NCBI GenBank assembly: GCA_012295275.1
Contig: CM022672.1
Span: forward strand, 5,288,943 to 5,313,942
Direction: 5' to 3'
Length of the DNA stretch: 25,000 nt
From: Chrysomallon squamiferum
Lineage: Eukaryota > Mollusca > Gastropoda > Neomphalida > Peltospiridae
The translations under genes were made by a program, and so were the position numbers. Shown here piece by piece: positions 1 to 11,389 of this stretch; the first letter of the stretch is position 1; each line of letters begins with the position of its first letter. The notes beneath the pieces are model-generated. The model made no database searches. It was not told the origin of the DNA and saw nothing but the letters and a program-made list of their open reading frames with translations.

Positions 1-27
1 TTTTAAAAGAAAAGAAGAAAAAAAAAA

Positions 28-67
28 TAATAATAATAATTATTATTATTATTATTTATTATTATTT
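28..67. repeat. Back-to-back (TAA)n/(TTA)n microsatellite
   Basis: (TAA)4 runs straight into (TTA)n, forming a self-complementary AT palindrome of about 30 nt that could extrude a hairpin. Confidence 0.85.
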
Positions 68-109
68 ACATTAAAGCAACGTATGATTTTTCAATCTCTT
101 AATGCGTAG

Positions 110-115
<6 letters not shown>

Positions 116-147
<32 letters not shown>
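116..147. repeat. T32 homopolymer
   Basis: Uninterrupted run of T from 116 to 147. Confidence 0.95.
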
Positions 148-152
<5 letters not shown>

Positions 153-462
153 TAAAAGTAAATATCAGACAGAATAATAAGGTTGAGTTTTCTGTGCTTT
201 CGATTTAATTATGTTCGCCATTAAAAAATTTTCGCGTACATTTCGAGCTGGTAATTTGCCAGTGTTTACAATGTACGCTCAGTTGTTTTGTTTGAGTAAA
301 TATCTCCGTTTTCTTTACTCAAGTGTTTGCTTTAATGATAAAGGTAAAACTGAAATGTATTAAATAAATCAAAATATTTTATATAATGGAGTATTTTATA
401 TGTATGTGCAGGTAAATGTGTGTGCGTGCGTGCGTGTGTTTGTTTATTTGTGTTTTTTAAAA

Positions 463-496
<34 letters not shown>

Positions 497-1000
497 GTGC
501 ACATTGTTTTCTACATAATACACATTATAACTTTCAGTTAGTTAAATAAAAGAGGAAAGAAATTAAATAAATAAATAGATAAATTAAATTAATAATAATA
601 ATAAAGAATTATTAAAAGAACGAAAACAGTATTTAAATATTTCGTGATACGTTTCGAGTTTTTCTGTGCTTTTTTGTCGTTATATTATTTTTCTTCTTTA
701 TTTTCTTGGCAAACTTATTGATTATGAAATTCATCTGATGAATTTCAGTTCAGTGACAATGTAAAGCAGGTTTCATTTGGTGTAGGTAAAACTTTATAAA
801 AGTATGTAAATGTTGTGTGTGTCAGTGTTGATAAAATATATATATATATATAACAGTTTTATACGAAATTAAATCAGATATGAAATCATTTCTGAATCAT
901 GAAAATTAATTAATAATTAAAAGGGAAAGAAAAGAGTTAGAAACAATTACAGCATCAAAGTTGGTATTTTCACAATACTTTGTCAAAATACAAAAACAAA

Positions 1001-1045
<45 letters not shown>

Positions 1046-1803
1046 TTTTTTTTTTTTTAAATAATTAAAAAATAAAATAAAATAAAATAAATAAAGTTCC
1101 TCCTTTATAATTTATTTCTTGACAAATAAACAAATCACTGTCTAATAATAATATACATGATTATGCCTATATTTATGTCTGCGTCTGTTTTACTCGCTAT
1201 TTTAGAGTCTTGACTGTGTAAAAAATAGTTAACACAACAATAATTATAAAAAAAAAACAATTAAAAAGTAATTTAAAAAGTATATTAAAAAGTAAAAACT
1301 TGATCATTTTTGTCAATCTTATCTTTCTCGTAATCAATTTATTTTTTTTTTTTTTTCATTTTATTTTTTTCCTTCACTTTTTTATTTTTTTTTTTTTTTT
1401 AATTTTCTATTTTCTTTCTGTTTTTCTCAGATGATCCAGTCAATAAGAAACCAGAGTGACATCTGGGAGCGAAAAATCCGAGAAATTAAACATACTTCTG
1501 ACGTCAGTAACAGTGAAGAAAAAAACACACAATAATGCTCATGTTTTGTATTGTTTTCTTTGATTGCACACGGTAACGTAACAGCTAAATTTGACTGTGT
1601 GAGATCACCACGGAATCCTGCCACAGAACTGCAGTGTGCTATAAACAGATTATTTTTTAAATGTGGAAAAGACGCACGTAATTATCAGTTGTACTTTTAC
1701 AACAACGTTTTTTGTATGTTTGTGTGTCCGTACACCTACATGGTGTTTTATGTCTCTATATTTGCGTCTCTGAAGGTGAACAATATTTAATATTTAATGT
1801 TGC

Positions 1804-1835
<32 letters not shown>

Positions 1836-2000
1836 GAGTGTTTCTGTCTCTCTACACGTGTTTTTATACTAATGGAAATGTAGCAGAGTCTATTTGACAT
1901 AATATTCGCCGTTTTGGTTCGCTGTTAAAACTTGTAAAAATTATGAAGCATGGAGGGAAAAGTGCCCATATGTGTCTGTGTGTTCATTTCGCCATTTCGT
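148..2000. other. AT-rich desert
   Basis: No gene recognised. It contains (GT)/(GTGC) and (TA)(CA) runs at 417-496, an (AT)n at 837-853, (TAA)n at 1004-1045 followed by a T run, AAAAT pentamers at about 1069-1096, T runs near 1340 and 1380-1400, and (GT)n at 1804-1836. The stretch 1420-1790 is less repetitive; two short overlapping frames there have no recognisable product. Confidence 0.6.
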
Positions 2001-2760
2001 GTTTACATTAATTAGTACGTTAATAGATTCAACAACGCCGACACCGCCTCCGTTGATCTTTATCAGAGTGATGGCGTCCCCTCGCCTCGCGTGCACGACA
2101 GCCACGCCCGCGCTCTTCGTGCGTGTAAAACAAAACAACGTTCTGTCGGCGGGGACAATGGGCCCGGCCAGTGGACAGATGGGGTCTATTAATTGCCATT
2201 AAAATGAAAGACAAAAAGTGGCAAAAACGATTCTCCCTCGCCTCGTCCTATCAGCCCTGCCCGTAATAAACGCGATGATGCAATTTTTATAATGACCCTT
2301 CATTTGGGAGGAGGGGGGGGAAATAAATATTCGATCACTTTCCCCGTTACTCCTTTGATCTGCTTCGTGAAATGTACCTGTTTTTCGAACACGCCCACCT
2401 AGGGAGAAAATTACAGTGCCGAGCTATCTGGACTGTTTGCATTGTGTTTCGGATTAGCTGTAATCTTTATGGAAGTAGTTAATTAACGCGGAAGCGGCTT
2501 CGTCGTTTAAGAATTTTTACATAGCCTCCGTGACCTATTGTCAGCCCCCTTTCGGAATATAATGAGGTGGAAAATGAAATTAATCCTGGACCACGTTAAT
2601 TCGCCGGCAAAACGCTCGGGTAATGGCGAGCGAGGAGAGACAATGCTAATACAGACGTATCGAATAACGGTGCATTCTGTTAAGCGTTCTGGCCAGTTGG
2701 CGCGCTCTGCATCATCCACAGTTTTATGTCTTCGAGTTCAAAGACACGAGAATTATTTTC
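2000..2760. promoter_or_regulatory. Candidate regulatory island 1
   Basis: Repeat-free, balanced DNA with many homeodomain-type words: ATTAATTGCCATTAAAA near 2188-2204, the inverted K50-type pair GGATTA-GCTG-TAATCT (2451-2466), the palindrome GTTAATTAAC (2478-2487) and TAATCC (2581-2586). No frame looks like a protein family. The longest frame here (from 2538) runs into the (GA)n repeat and is not a gene. An enhancer role is inferred only from composition and motif density. Confidence 0.4.
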
Positions 2761-2815
2761 TTAACTGCCTTTGTAAAAAAATAAAAATTAAAAAGATTAA
2801 TGGATGGATGGATTT

Positions 2816-2831
2816 GATGGAGGGAGGGAGG

Positions 2832-2908
<77 letters not shown>
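2816..2908. repeat. (GGGA)n followed by (GA)36
   Basis: GATG/GGAG units grade into an uninterrupted AG run from 2837 to 2908. The purine-only strand can form triplex DNA and offers binding sites for GAGA-type factors. Confidence 0.95.
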
Positions 2909-2909
<1 letters not shown>

Positions 2910-2911
<2 letters not shown>

Positions 2912-3790
2912 ATGAGGTTTATGCTATGCCTATGCTATGTTATGTTATGCTGTGCAATGCGACACTACTCTACACCATACTATTCAATATTAAACAAGAA
3001 GAGAACATACAATATTATACATTATATCACATTACATCTGGGCATAATGACTAAGAAGAAAGATTATATTATATTATATTATATTAATATTTTTTATATT
3101 CATACATAATTACGTTTCATTTATCGCATTTAAAAAAAAAAAATGTATAAAGTAAAACTTACTTTAAAATAACTTACTTTAGATTAATAAAAATATCCGA
3201 GTTAAACTAGAACTCAGTAGTAAAACACTTTCTTATAATGTGTCAATATTATAACAATATTTTAACTTAAATAAATATACGTACGTAAGTATATTTACCA
3301 CAAATATATATCTATATATCTAGATATATATTCGTTTAATTTATTATGATTTATTATTATTATTATTATTTAAATTATTTTAGTTTTACTAAATCGGAAA
3401 TAGATAACTGATCAGTTGACTTTTCTCGAAATTTAGTTTCGGAATTAAGGTTGATTAAGGATAAATATTTTAATTTGAAATATTAAAAAGCGATATAAAA
3501 CTAACAGTGAAACAGCAATTAATTGCCTATTACTTAAATGTGAAATTTTGTACTTGAAAAGAAAAGAAAATATCCAAATAGTTTTCGTAAAATGAAACCA
3601 AAAATTATTTAATTGTTTACAGAGTACCATTGTTCTTGTGTATTGTCTCCTAATAACAATATCTCGTTGGCTTTATGGTTTCTATTAAATTTTTAATATA
3701 AAATGTTACGATTATTTTGTTATTAATTTCGACATATAATTATCATTTCTTTAATATTTTTTTCTTTCTCTAAAATAATATTTTGCATCC
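2910..3790. other. AT-rich desert
   Basis: No gene recognised. Contains TATGC/TATGT pentamers near 2920-2950, (ATATT)n at 3063-3085, palindromic TATATCTAGATATA near 3312-3330 and (TTA)n at 3344-3374. Confidence 0.6.
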
Positions 3791-3794
3791 ACAA

Positions 3795-4060
3795 GCGCCA
3801 CCATTACCAATAACAATGGTGCTATAACTATTACTATTACTACTACTAACAACAATAACAACAACAACAATAATAAAAGTAATAATAATAATAATAATAA
3901 TTGTTATAAGTTATTTATTTGTTTATTTATTAGTTATCATTATTACTATTTTCTTATTATTATCAACATCAATATTATTATTGTCATTATTATTATATTT
4001 ATGATTATGATTATTATTATTATTGCTATTACAATTATTATTATTATTATTATTTGATGA

Positions 4061-4125
<65 letters not shown>

Positions 4126-4239
4126 GTAGTTATAACAATTATTATTATTATTGTTATTACTATTGTTATTACTATTATTATTACTATTATTATAGTTATT
4201 GTAGTTATTGTAGTTATAACAATTATTATTACTATTTAA
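3795..4239. repeat. Degenerate (ATT)/(ACA)n trinucleotide tract
   Basis: About 450 nt of imperfect trinucleotides: ACT/ACA units, then (AAT)n, then long (ATT)n at 4057-4125 and ATT/GTT/ACT mixtures. The frames encoding poly-Tyr or poly-Ile here are translated microsatellite and not genes. Confidence 0.92.
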
Positions 4240-4620
4240 TCACGTCTTAATGAGTTCGTTGACAGACAAGACACAAGATAAACACGTGTCCGGGGATGAC
4301 GACGCTACAAAAGAACACACCTGATGCGCGGAGACGTCATCAACAATTCACGAAGTCGCTACAACGGCAGCGTCGACGGCGCTGCATGCTCGACCTACTT
4401 CAGCGGCCACGTTTGTCTCTTTTATCTCGCAAAGCGTTCACAGCTGAATAGAGAGCGCGCCTTGTCGCCTAATCACGTCTTTAACTGGCGAGTTTCTATC
4501 AGCTTGTTTCACGAGGAATGTTTCACCGTTATTTATTAATTAACTGCAAAAAGACCTCCACGTTCTCCGACGTGCGACAGAAATGTTTCAGCAGCCGAGG
4601 GAGTTGTTGTTGATGTTGTT
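4240..4620. promoter_or_regulatory. Candidate regulatory island 2
   Basis: About 380 nt of balanced sequence after a degenerate ATT tract. It contains the palindromic E-box ACACGTGT (4282-4289), CACCTG (4318-4323), the CRE-like GACGTCAT (4333-4340), and two copies of TAATCACGTCTT (4237-4248 and 4470-4481) close to its edges. A 71-codon frame from 4324 has no recognisable similarity. Function unknown. Confidence 0.35.
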
Positions 4621-4705
4621 TTTCAAAGTTGTAGAAAAAAAAAAAAAAAAAAAGCTGCAGAGATAAGCGAACGTACGCGCTTCATTCATTATTTAATTTA
4701 TAGCT

Positions 4706-4720
4706 GCGCGCGCGCGCGCG
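4706..4720. repeat. Alternating (GC)n
   Basis: Fifteen nt of strictly alternating G and C, followed by (GGA)n. It stands out in AT-rich flanks and is a classic Z-DNA-prone sequence. Confidence 0.9.
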
Positions 4721-5356
4721 GAGGAGGAGGGAGGTGGGGGTTAGACAGAAATAAATAAATAAATAAATAAGTAAATGAATATGTTTTTATAATACCAGGT
4801 TTTTCAAGCACGCTGTTGTTGGAAGGTCTAGAAATCGATTTGTAATTTTTTTTTTTTTTTATTTTTTTTTTTTTTGCGGTTAGGCTCAAAGGGATTTCTA
4901 CCCGTTATTTTGTGAGAGACACACAAATAATATTTTTAAAAAAAGTACAAGAACAGTATAGAAATATATTAACAAGACAACTGTTTATTGGAACAGATAT
5001 TTTACGTTTGTTACAGATTAAAAAGCGATTATCATTTTCCTAATAAATATATATATATATTCTTGAAAACACAAGAACAGAAAATTAGATAAAATAAAAT
5101 AAAATCGAAAAAAAAAAAAAAAAACGAAACAAAACAAAACGAAACGAAAGAATAAATGAATAATTAATTAAATAAAATTAAAAATAAATAAATAAATAAA
5201 TAAGTAAATTAATTAATTAAATAATGTAAATATAAATAAAAATTAATTTTAAAAAAAACATAACAAACAAAAAAACAAAAAAAAAACAACAACGAAATTA
5301 AATTGAAATTGTGCTTACATTAGACATGTGCTGTCTGTTGTTACGTGATTATTAAT

Positions 5357-5401
5357 ACCAGTTGTACCAGTTGTACCAGTTGTACCAGTTGTATCAGTTG
5401 T
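5357..5401. repeat. 9-bp minisatellite, five copies of ACCAGTTGT
   Basis: Four identical copies followed by one variant (ATCAGTTGT), then decay into ATCTGTTTT. Confidence 0.93.
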
Positions 5402-5642
5402 ATCTGTTTTATCTTTTATCTCTGTGTTACTTGACAGGTCATTCTAAATTTATTTTATTTTATTTTTTATTTTATTTTATTTTATTTTGTTTTTATTTAT
5501 ATATATTTAGTTATGTTAGTTGAGATTATTAATAATTGTAATAACTGCCATTTTGGATTTATTTGTCTAGGTTTGTTTTACTGCTTTGTTTCGCAAACTA
5601 AACTCTATTATTGCTTCTGTAAAATATTTATTCTATAATTTA

Positions 5643-5644
<2 letters not shown>

Positions 5645-5696
<52 letters not shown>
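5645..5696. repeat. (ATT)17 microsatellite
   Basis: Uninterrupted trinucleotide run; translated as poly-Ile in one frame. Confidence 0.93.
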
Positions 5697-5699
<3 letters not shown>

Positions 5700-6420
5700 T
5701 GTTACCTTATTATTTATTATCTTGAAGAAAATCACAAGTACAAAAACAAAACAAAAACCCCAAACCAAATCTGATTTAAAAATTAAAAAATAAGTTTTAA
5801 CATTTTTGCCGCTTTCAAAATATGTTGTAAGCTAGAAGTTAAGTAAATGATTACTTTATGAAAAATAGAAATAAAAAATAATAACAATTATATTTTTATT
5901 TTCATATCGGTTATTTATTATTCAATTATTTCAAATTATTATTCAATATATCTTTATTTTTATTTTCGTAAATTATTTAATTCATTCATTCCAATTTATT
6001 ATATCGAATTATTTTTATCTTTTTTTATTCTATTTTGTTTTTGTTTATTTGTGAAGATATTAAGATATTTGTTTAGTTAAATTTTGTAAAATAAATTGGC
6101 GCATTCAAAAATGTATTGTTAAAAATAATTCTACGTTATTTAATGTTAATTGTAAGTTACTATCACCAGCTATTAATAAATAATTATTTATATGAATCAT
6201 TAATCGAGAGAACCAACATCTTAAAAAACCAAACAATATCAATATTTTACAAATATTCTACATATTTGTTTTGGACTGTTTTGTGTTTATATGTTTTTAA
6301 TAAATACGCATCGCAATTTATTTTTTACAAAAAATAAATAAATTGTTTAGTAATAATTATTTTGTTTATAAGTAAATATATTTAAAAGCTATGTGAATAT
6401 TTCGTTTATATAGATGTTCG

Positions 6421-6476
6421 CACATATGCAAACAAACGTACATATACGCACATACGCAAACAAACGTACATACACG
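6421..6476. repeat. 28-bp tandem duplication
   Basis: Two adjacent 28-bp units beginning CACATA(T/C)GCAAACAAACGT, 26 of 28 positions identical, inside a region rich in CA, TA and CG steps that continues to about 6610. Confidence 0.9.
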
Positions 6477-6999
6477 CACACACGCTATACGAGGCATGCG
6501 CACGCATACAAATATAATTTACACGCGCCAGCATCCACATATACATAAACGCGCGCGCATTCAGTCATCCACACATTATCTCACTCACACTCATGCACGC
6601 ATGCACACTCTCAAACAGATCTGAAATTTAAATCACAGCAATAATTTCAGGAAAAAAAACAAAAAAAACCACCAAAAAAAAAAAAAAACCCAACAAAGTG
6701 ATCTAATGAACAGTTTAAACATAAATGTCTCTAAAATGTAGTTTCGAGTCCGACAAATCTACTGAAAATTCCTAGTAGTTAATAGCTTACCTTTCAAACG
6801 GAGAGCGGAAAACACGCATTGCCTTTCAATGCCTTTGATCACAGCTTTGTCAAGTGTTACTGCAGTTTAGAACGTTTAACTCCACAAAAAACAAAACCAG
6901 AATAAAAAAAAAAAAATTAAAAATTAAAAAAAAGTTAAATATTATTTTTTTATATATAAACGAGGTATTACTATTAGACTTGGCCTTATCAAGAGAACT

Positions 7000-7880
7000 G
7001 AGTAAGAAGATGTTTAATGTCTAATCGCTACACTACACTGACGTCCATTTGCCGTTCGGCTTGCGTTCTTAAAATATAGAATTGTAATTTTCATCACGAA
7101 TTACTAGCGCTTATATGCATTATGTAGAAAACGAAAACCCTCATGGAAAATAATCGTGGCAAAGCCAACTGTGTCGTTTCGCGTTACATCCCGGCGGTGT
7201 CATTTTCCCGCGTGCGTTTCGGTCCCGTGTTGCAAAAACGCGCACGAAGTCTCGGCCGAAAAAAAAATGGCGGTGTGGGGCACGCCGAGGTATTCGACGA
7301 CATCGCTAAACTCTGGAGAATTTTTGCTATTTTTGGATCAGAAAATGAAACGAGATGATGCCAAGGAGGAAAGTTTAGAATTTTCTTTAACTTTCTCTTC
7401 TATCTCATCACCACCTCATCAATCAAAAAATCTTTCCCTGAGCTGTTTAAAACAGTACCAAAAAAAAATTAAAATTAAAAAAGATTATCGTATTCTCACC
7501 CCGACCCTCCATATGTCAGTCACGCGACGCACGTGCCATATGACGACAGTCGTGCACGCGCAGATAGAGAAAATTCAATTGGGAAGACAGTCATTTATGA
7601 AAATTCAACATGATACATATTACCAAGCTCTCGGAGTTCCCTGGGCGCGAGAGACAATTTGTCATGGAAAGAAGAATCGGCGGTTTTAATGGCGAAATTG
7701 GTTGTAATTCGCCAAGGGGGTATAGATGAATTCGAGTCTTGCATACGACGAGCCATTCTCTCTACAGGCGACTTAACTAAATATTAGCAGTGCGATAATA
7801 TTTCCGTGAGGAAATCAGACGTTTATTTCTAAATGTTTAGTTGACCTAAAACTCTCCCGACGTGAAGCGACGTTAATCAT
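7000..7880. promoter_or_regulatory. Candidate regulatory island 3
   Basis: About 880 nt of ordinary, CpG-containing DNA. It contains AAAATGGCGGT (7264-7274, YY1-like) and an inverted repeat TGGCGAA..TTCGCCA (7690-7714). The longest frame of the window (7156-7689, 177 codons) lies here but shows no family resemblance and is broken into compositionally different parts by a Lys-rich A tract. I do not call it a gene. Confidence 0.35.
7690..7714. repeat. Inverted repeat TGGCGAA / TTCGCCA
   Basis: 7-nt perfect arms around an 11-nt AT-rich centre. Could be a hairpin or a dimeric protein site (GGCGAA resembles E2F-type words). Confidence 0.7.
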
Positions 7881-7889
7881 TTTACTTTC

Positions 7890-7915
7890 TTTTTTTTTTT
7901 TTTTTTTTTTTTTTT
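7890..7915. repeat. T26 homopolymer
   Basis: Run of T at the right edge of island 3. Confidence 0.93.
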
Positions 7916-8080
7916 GATTGTGTTAGGCCACGCCTCCTTATGAATAAAAATTGGCATATCCAGTTTTTTTTTATTAAATATAAATAATGAAAATAATGCT
8001 GTTAATGAGACAAAATTGTCGCTCAGTTAAAATATTATATGCGTATGTGTCACTAGTTTTGTTTCTTATAAAAGTTACAA

Positions 8081-8088
8081 GAGAGAGA

Positions 8089-8166
<78 letters not shown>
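8081..8166. repeat. (GA)n microsatellite
   Basis: About 86 nt of GA with a single GGGA interruption near 8091; purine-only on the + strand. Confidence 0.95.
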
Positions 8167-8169
<3 letters not shown>

Positions 8170-8518
8170 GAAGATGAGAATAAAAATATATAACATCAAC
8201 AAAAATGTGTGTATGTGTGTGTGTTTCAGTTTGTACCAAAAAGTTCTATACTGAAAATATAAGACAATAATTTGTTTACTCGTAAAAATACATTTTACTA
8301 TCACTGGATTTTCCTAGATTTGAATACAATAGAAAGATGTTGGATATAGATCATATTTGTTTCCAGTTTTCACTAAACAGGAAATCTGCTTTAAAATATC
8401 TATTGAAATAATTAACCGTATTTAAATTAAAAGTTGAAATATTTTTTACTTTAATTAAAAATAAGTTGTAAAATAAACCAATAACCAACAACAATAATAA
8501 TAAAATTAATGAAGTTTC

Positions 8519-8564
<46 letters not shown>

Positions 8565-8667
8565 TAATAATAATAATGATAATAATAGTCATAATAATAA
8601 TTATTACTGCATCATCAATTATTACTAATCCTATTACATATACTACTACCGCTACTTCATCTACTGC

Positions 8668-8704
<37 letters not shown>

Positions 8705-9160
8705 TAATTTCTGTATTATAAATTTATTAATATCAATAGTTTACTTTTTATTATTAGTTTAAAATTATTTTATTTTCCGATGGCCTTATTAAAATTAGTC
8801 ATTATTATTATTAATATCACCATGCACTACTCATTTTAGATTAGCAGTAAAATATATTTTATTTGAACCTTCCCATGGATGTGTGTCATATCGTTTAAAA
8901 AACCAGTAGAGAAATTTATTGCTGTATCTATTTTTTTTATTTTTATGAATTTTAATATATAGATAAATAAATACAATTTTTTAGAATAAATTATATTTTA
9001 AAAATATATTCATTTTTCTATGACTTTAAATAAATGTTTTATATATATATATAAACAGATTTTGATATATATTGATTTTAATATATAAATAAATGAAATT
9101 AATGTTAACACATGTATTCAAGCACCATCAGAATATTAATGTTTATTTTACATTTTAACG
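8167..9160. other. AT-rich desert
   Basis: No gene recognised. Contains (AAT)n with GAT/CAT variants at 8520-8600, (ATT)n at 8667-8704 and TATATA runs near 9040-9090. The minus-strand frame across the (GA)n tract is poly-Ser-Leu from the repeat. Confidence 0.6.
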
Positions 9161-9840
9161 TACGGTGATAGCTTCTTTCATCTAAAGGTTTCGAGCGATC
9201 TCGATTTCCAAATGTGTTTTTATGGAACGCAGCCAAACCGTGCGTAATAATCTGTGGTAGTAGTTTACACACACTCTTAAAACACGACATGGTCGTTTAC
9301 CTGTAACTCTGAAGCATGCTTACTGATAATGCGTCTATGAGGGGTGGGTAAATGTTCTCGATGGCCACATAAATCGCATAAAAGACCCGAAAAGCACCGT
9401 CATGGGGCATCCCTCATCCCAGCAGAGACGAGGCATCTTAGCCGAAGAGCGGGTCCGCTTGATCCGTGCATTCCGTGGCGCTCCCTGGCGACTTCATCAA
9501 ACGAGCTGGGATCGCAAATCAACATCTGCCTTTTCGACGATGGTTTTAAAAAAAAGAAGAGAAAGAAAGAGTGAATACAATAGACTGGCGCGGAAGACAT
9601 CTTGCAGCGTTCAGCGCGAATGGTACAAGACTTTCTGTGCGAGTGTGCGCCACTCAGTCTGTTGTGGGAGCTTGTCGGACGGCGAATTTCGTTGTCGGTA
9701 GTCGGAGTAATGGAAAACAGCCCGGCGAGAAAACATCCGCGTCTCATACTTGGAACACCGCACTGAACCTCGTCAGAGTGAGAAGAAAGAAGAGAAAGAT
9801 TCATCAGTTCACGTTTTGAACAGCACTGAGCAATAAATTT
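9160..9840. promoter_or_regulatory. Candidate regulatory island 4
   Basis: About 680 nt of balanced DNA between AT-rich sequence and the (CT)n tract. Several overlapping frames of 76-134 codons on both strands exist because the region is GC-balanced; none is recognisable. It has a one-mismatch COE palindrome TCCCTGGCGA (9482-9491) and a Cdx/Hox-like CATAAATCGCATAAAA (about 9366-9381). Confidence 0.33.
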
Positions 9841-9901
9841 ATAATCTGCGTTGCTTACCTGTTTTATTTGTGTCGGGATGTCTGTCTGTGTGTCTGACTA
9901 T

Positions 9902-9907
<6 letters not shown>

Positions 9908-9994
<87 letters not shown>

Positions 9995-10031
9995 CTGTCT
10001 CTCGCTTTCTCTCTTTCCCTGTCTATCTATA

Positions 10032-10066
<35 letters not shown>

Positions 10067-10250
10067 ATATCTTTATATCTGTATGTATGTATCACTCGGT
10101 TTCTATATGACTAACTATCTATCATCTATATCTCTGTCTGTCTGTTTTCGCCCTTCATGCTTACCTATCTATCTGTCTGTCTACCTACCTACCTACCTAT
10201 CTAGTATGTATCTAAATCTATATCTACCTTTCTCGCTATGTCTCTCTCTC
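9908..10250. repeat. Compound (CT)n, (CTAT)n, (CTGT)n, (CTAC)n array
   Basis: (CT)41 at 9908-9990 is followed by GTCT, (CTAT)n at about 10021-10065, TATC/TGTA variants and (CTGT)(CTAC)n at 10131-10202. The + strand is pyrimidine-rich throughout, opposite to the four (GA)n tracts elsewhere. Confidence 0.93.
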
Positions 10251-10319
10251 TCTTTCTGTTCCTCACCAAGAACTTAAATTATTGTTTTCATAACATGTAC
10301 GTCAATTATAAATATTCAC

Positions 10320-10510
10320 AGAGAGAGAGAGAGATACAGACAGACAGACAGACAGACAGACAGAGAGGCAGACAGGTAGAGAGAAAGACATAAAGAGAAC
10401 TGGAGGATGAAGAAGGATGTTAATGAGAAAAATAAATGTACTTTTTTTTGTTGTTGTTGTTTTTTGTTGTTGTTGTTGTTGTTGTTTGTTGTTGTTTTTG
10501 TTGTTTTTAT
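10320..10510. repeat. (GA)n(CAGA)n and (TTG)n arrays
   Basis: GAGA then (CAGA)n at 10320-10368, then unique spacer, then (TTG)n with T-run interruptions at 10448-10510. Poly-Cys/Val/Phe frames here are translated repeat. Confidence 0.9.
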
Positions 10511-10609
10511 GTTGTTGCTGTTTTGGGTGTTTTTGGCCACTCTATTCATTACTGTGTCCATTTATTATCATTATTATTATTATTTTATTATTTTATTTTT
10601 ACACGTTGA

Positions 10610-10960
10610 AATAAAATCACGTATTAAGAGACCACCAAGTTGGAAAACACAACTTATCACATACTTTGAACATCTCTTAGAACTCTCAAGTTATCATTCC
10701 ACACCGCACGTCAAAGACAGATCCGCCATTGATCCAAAAGAAAACAATGCAGGCTGGAATTCCAGGCTCCGTCAGAGACAAATGGAAGACGGAAAACGAG
10801 AATTAGCTAGTTGTTTTTCTTACTCTAAAAATTTGCCTTTCCTATATTTTGAAAATCTCGGTAAAGATGGAGTACATTTTGCAGGCGACGGATAACTGTG
10901 GGAACGGTGTAATGTAATTATGTAATTTCAGTTTTGTTGGTGATACAAGGATACACTCTC
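10610..10960. promoter_or_regulatory. Candidate regulatory island 5
   Basis: About 350 nt of unique DNA. It contains GCCATTGATCCAAAAG, a SOX core AACAATG (10743-10749) and the 12-nt palindrome CTGGAATTCCAG (10754-10765). The frame that crosses it starts inside a (TTG)n repeat and is not a gene. Confidence 0.33.
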
Positions 10961-11011
10961 TGACACTGTGGTATTATATTCAGATATTCACGTGTTTACG
11001 TGTACTTAAAT

Positions 11012-11020
11012 CCACACACA

Positions 11021-11055
<35 letters not shown>
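11012..11055. repeat. (CA)n microsatellite
   Basis: About 44 nt of CA with one CCC interruption. Confidence 0.93.
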
Positions 11056-11057
<2 letters not shown>

Positions 11058-11315
11058 TAATGTGTTTCATTTGTTCTTAATTGGAAGGAGATTATGTTAG
11101 TAACTTTGAAATACGAATAAGGAAAAACTGAAGTGTGTTTCTTTGTGATATGTAGACACTCATAAAAGATACTAATATACAAACAAAATAAATAAATAAG
11201 TAAGTAAGTAAATAAAGAAGTGAATAAATTAAAAAATAGCCATTTTATTTTCATACAGGTTATTTTTTAGCAGAATTTTTTGATGATTTATTTTTTGAAT
11301 CTTTATAATAATAAT

Positions 11316-11384
11316 AAATAAATAAATAAATAAATAAACAGACAAATAAACAAACAAATAAATATATAAATAAATAAATAAATA
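11316..11384. repeat. (AAAT)n microsatellite
   Basis: AAAT units with AAAC/CAGA variants. Confidence 0.9.
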
Positions 11385-11389
11385 CCTTT

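Larger units (their letters stand above)
4620..7000. other. AT-rich desert with simple repeats
   Basis: No gene recognised. Contains A19 (4635-4653), alternating CG (4706-4720), (AATA)n (4750-4769), T runs (4848-4874), A-rich AAAT/AAAC DNA (5090-5300), a 9-bp minisatellite (5357-5401), (TTTTA)n (5449-5490), (ATT)n (5645-5696) and CA/CG-rich alternating DNA (6415-6610). Confidence 0.6.

Noticed and set aside
7156-7689. Longest open frame of the window (177 codons, + strand), with an internal ATGGCGGTG start at 7267
   Set aside because: No recognisable domain, composition changes along its length, a Lys-rich stretch comes from A tracts, and no splice-linked neighbour is visible. A chance frame in GC-balanced DNA is more likely; RNA-seq could overturn this.
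9400-9819. Overlapping frames of 76-134 codons on both strands
   Set aside because: Four frames overlap in the same island, none recognisable; this is expected when stop codons are rarer in GC-balanced DNA.
10407-10895. 162-codon frame beginning with poly-Cys/Leu/Val
   Set aside because: The first third is translated (TTG)n repeat and the rest has no similarity I recognise.
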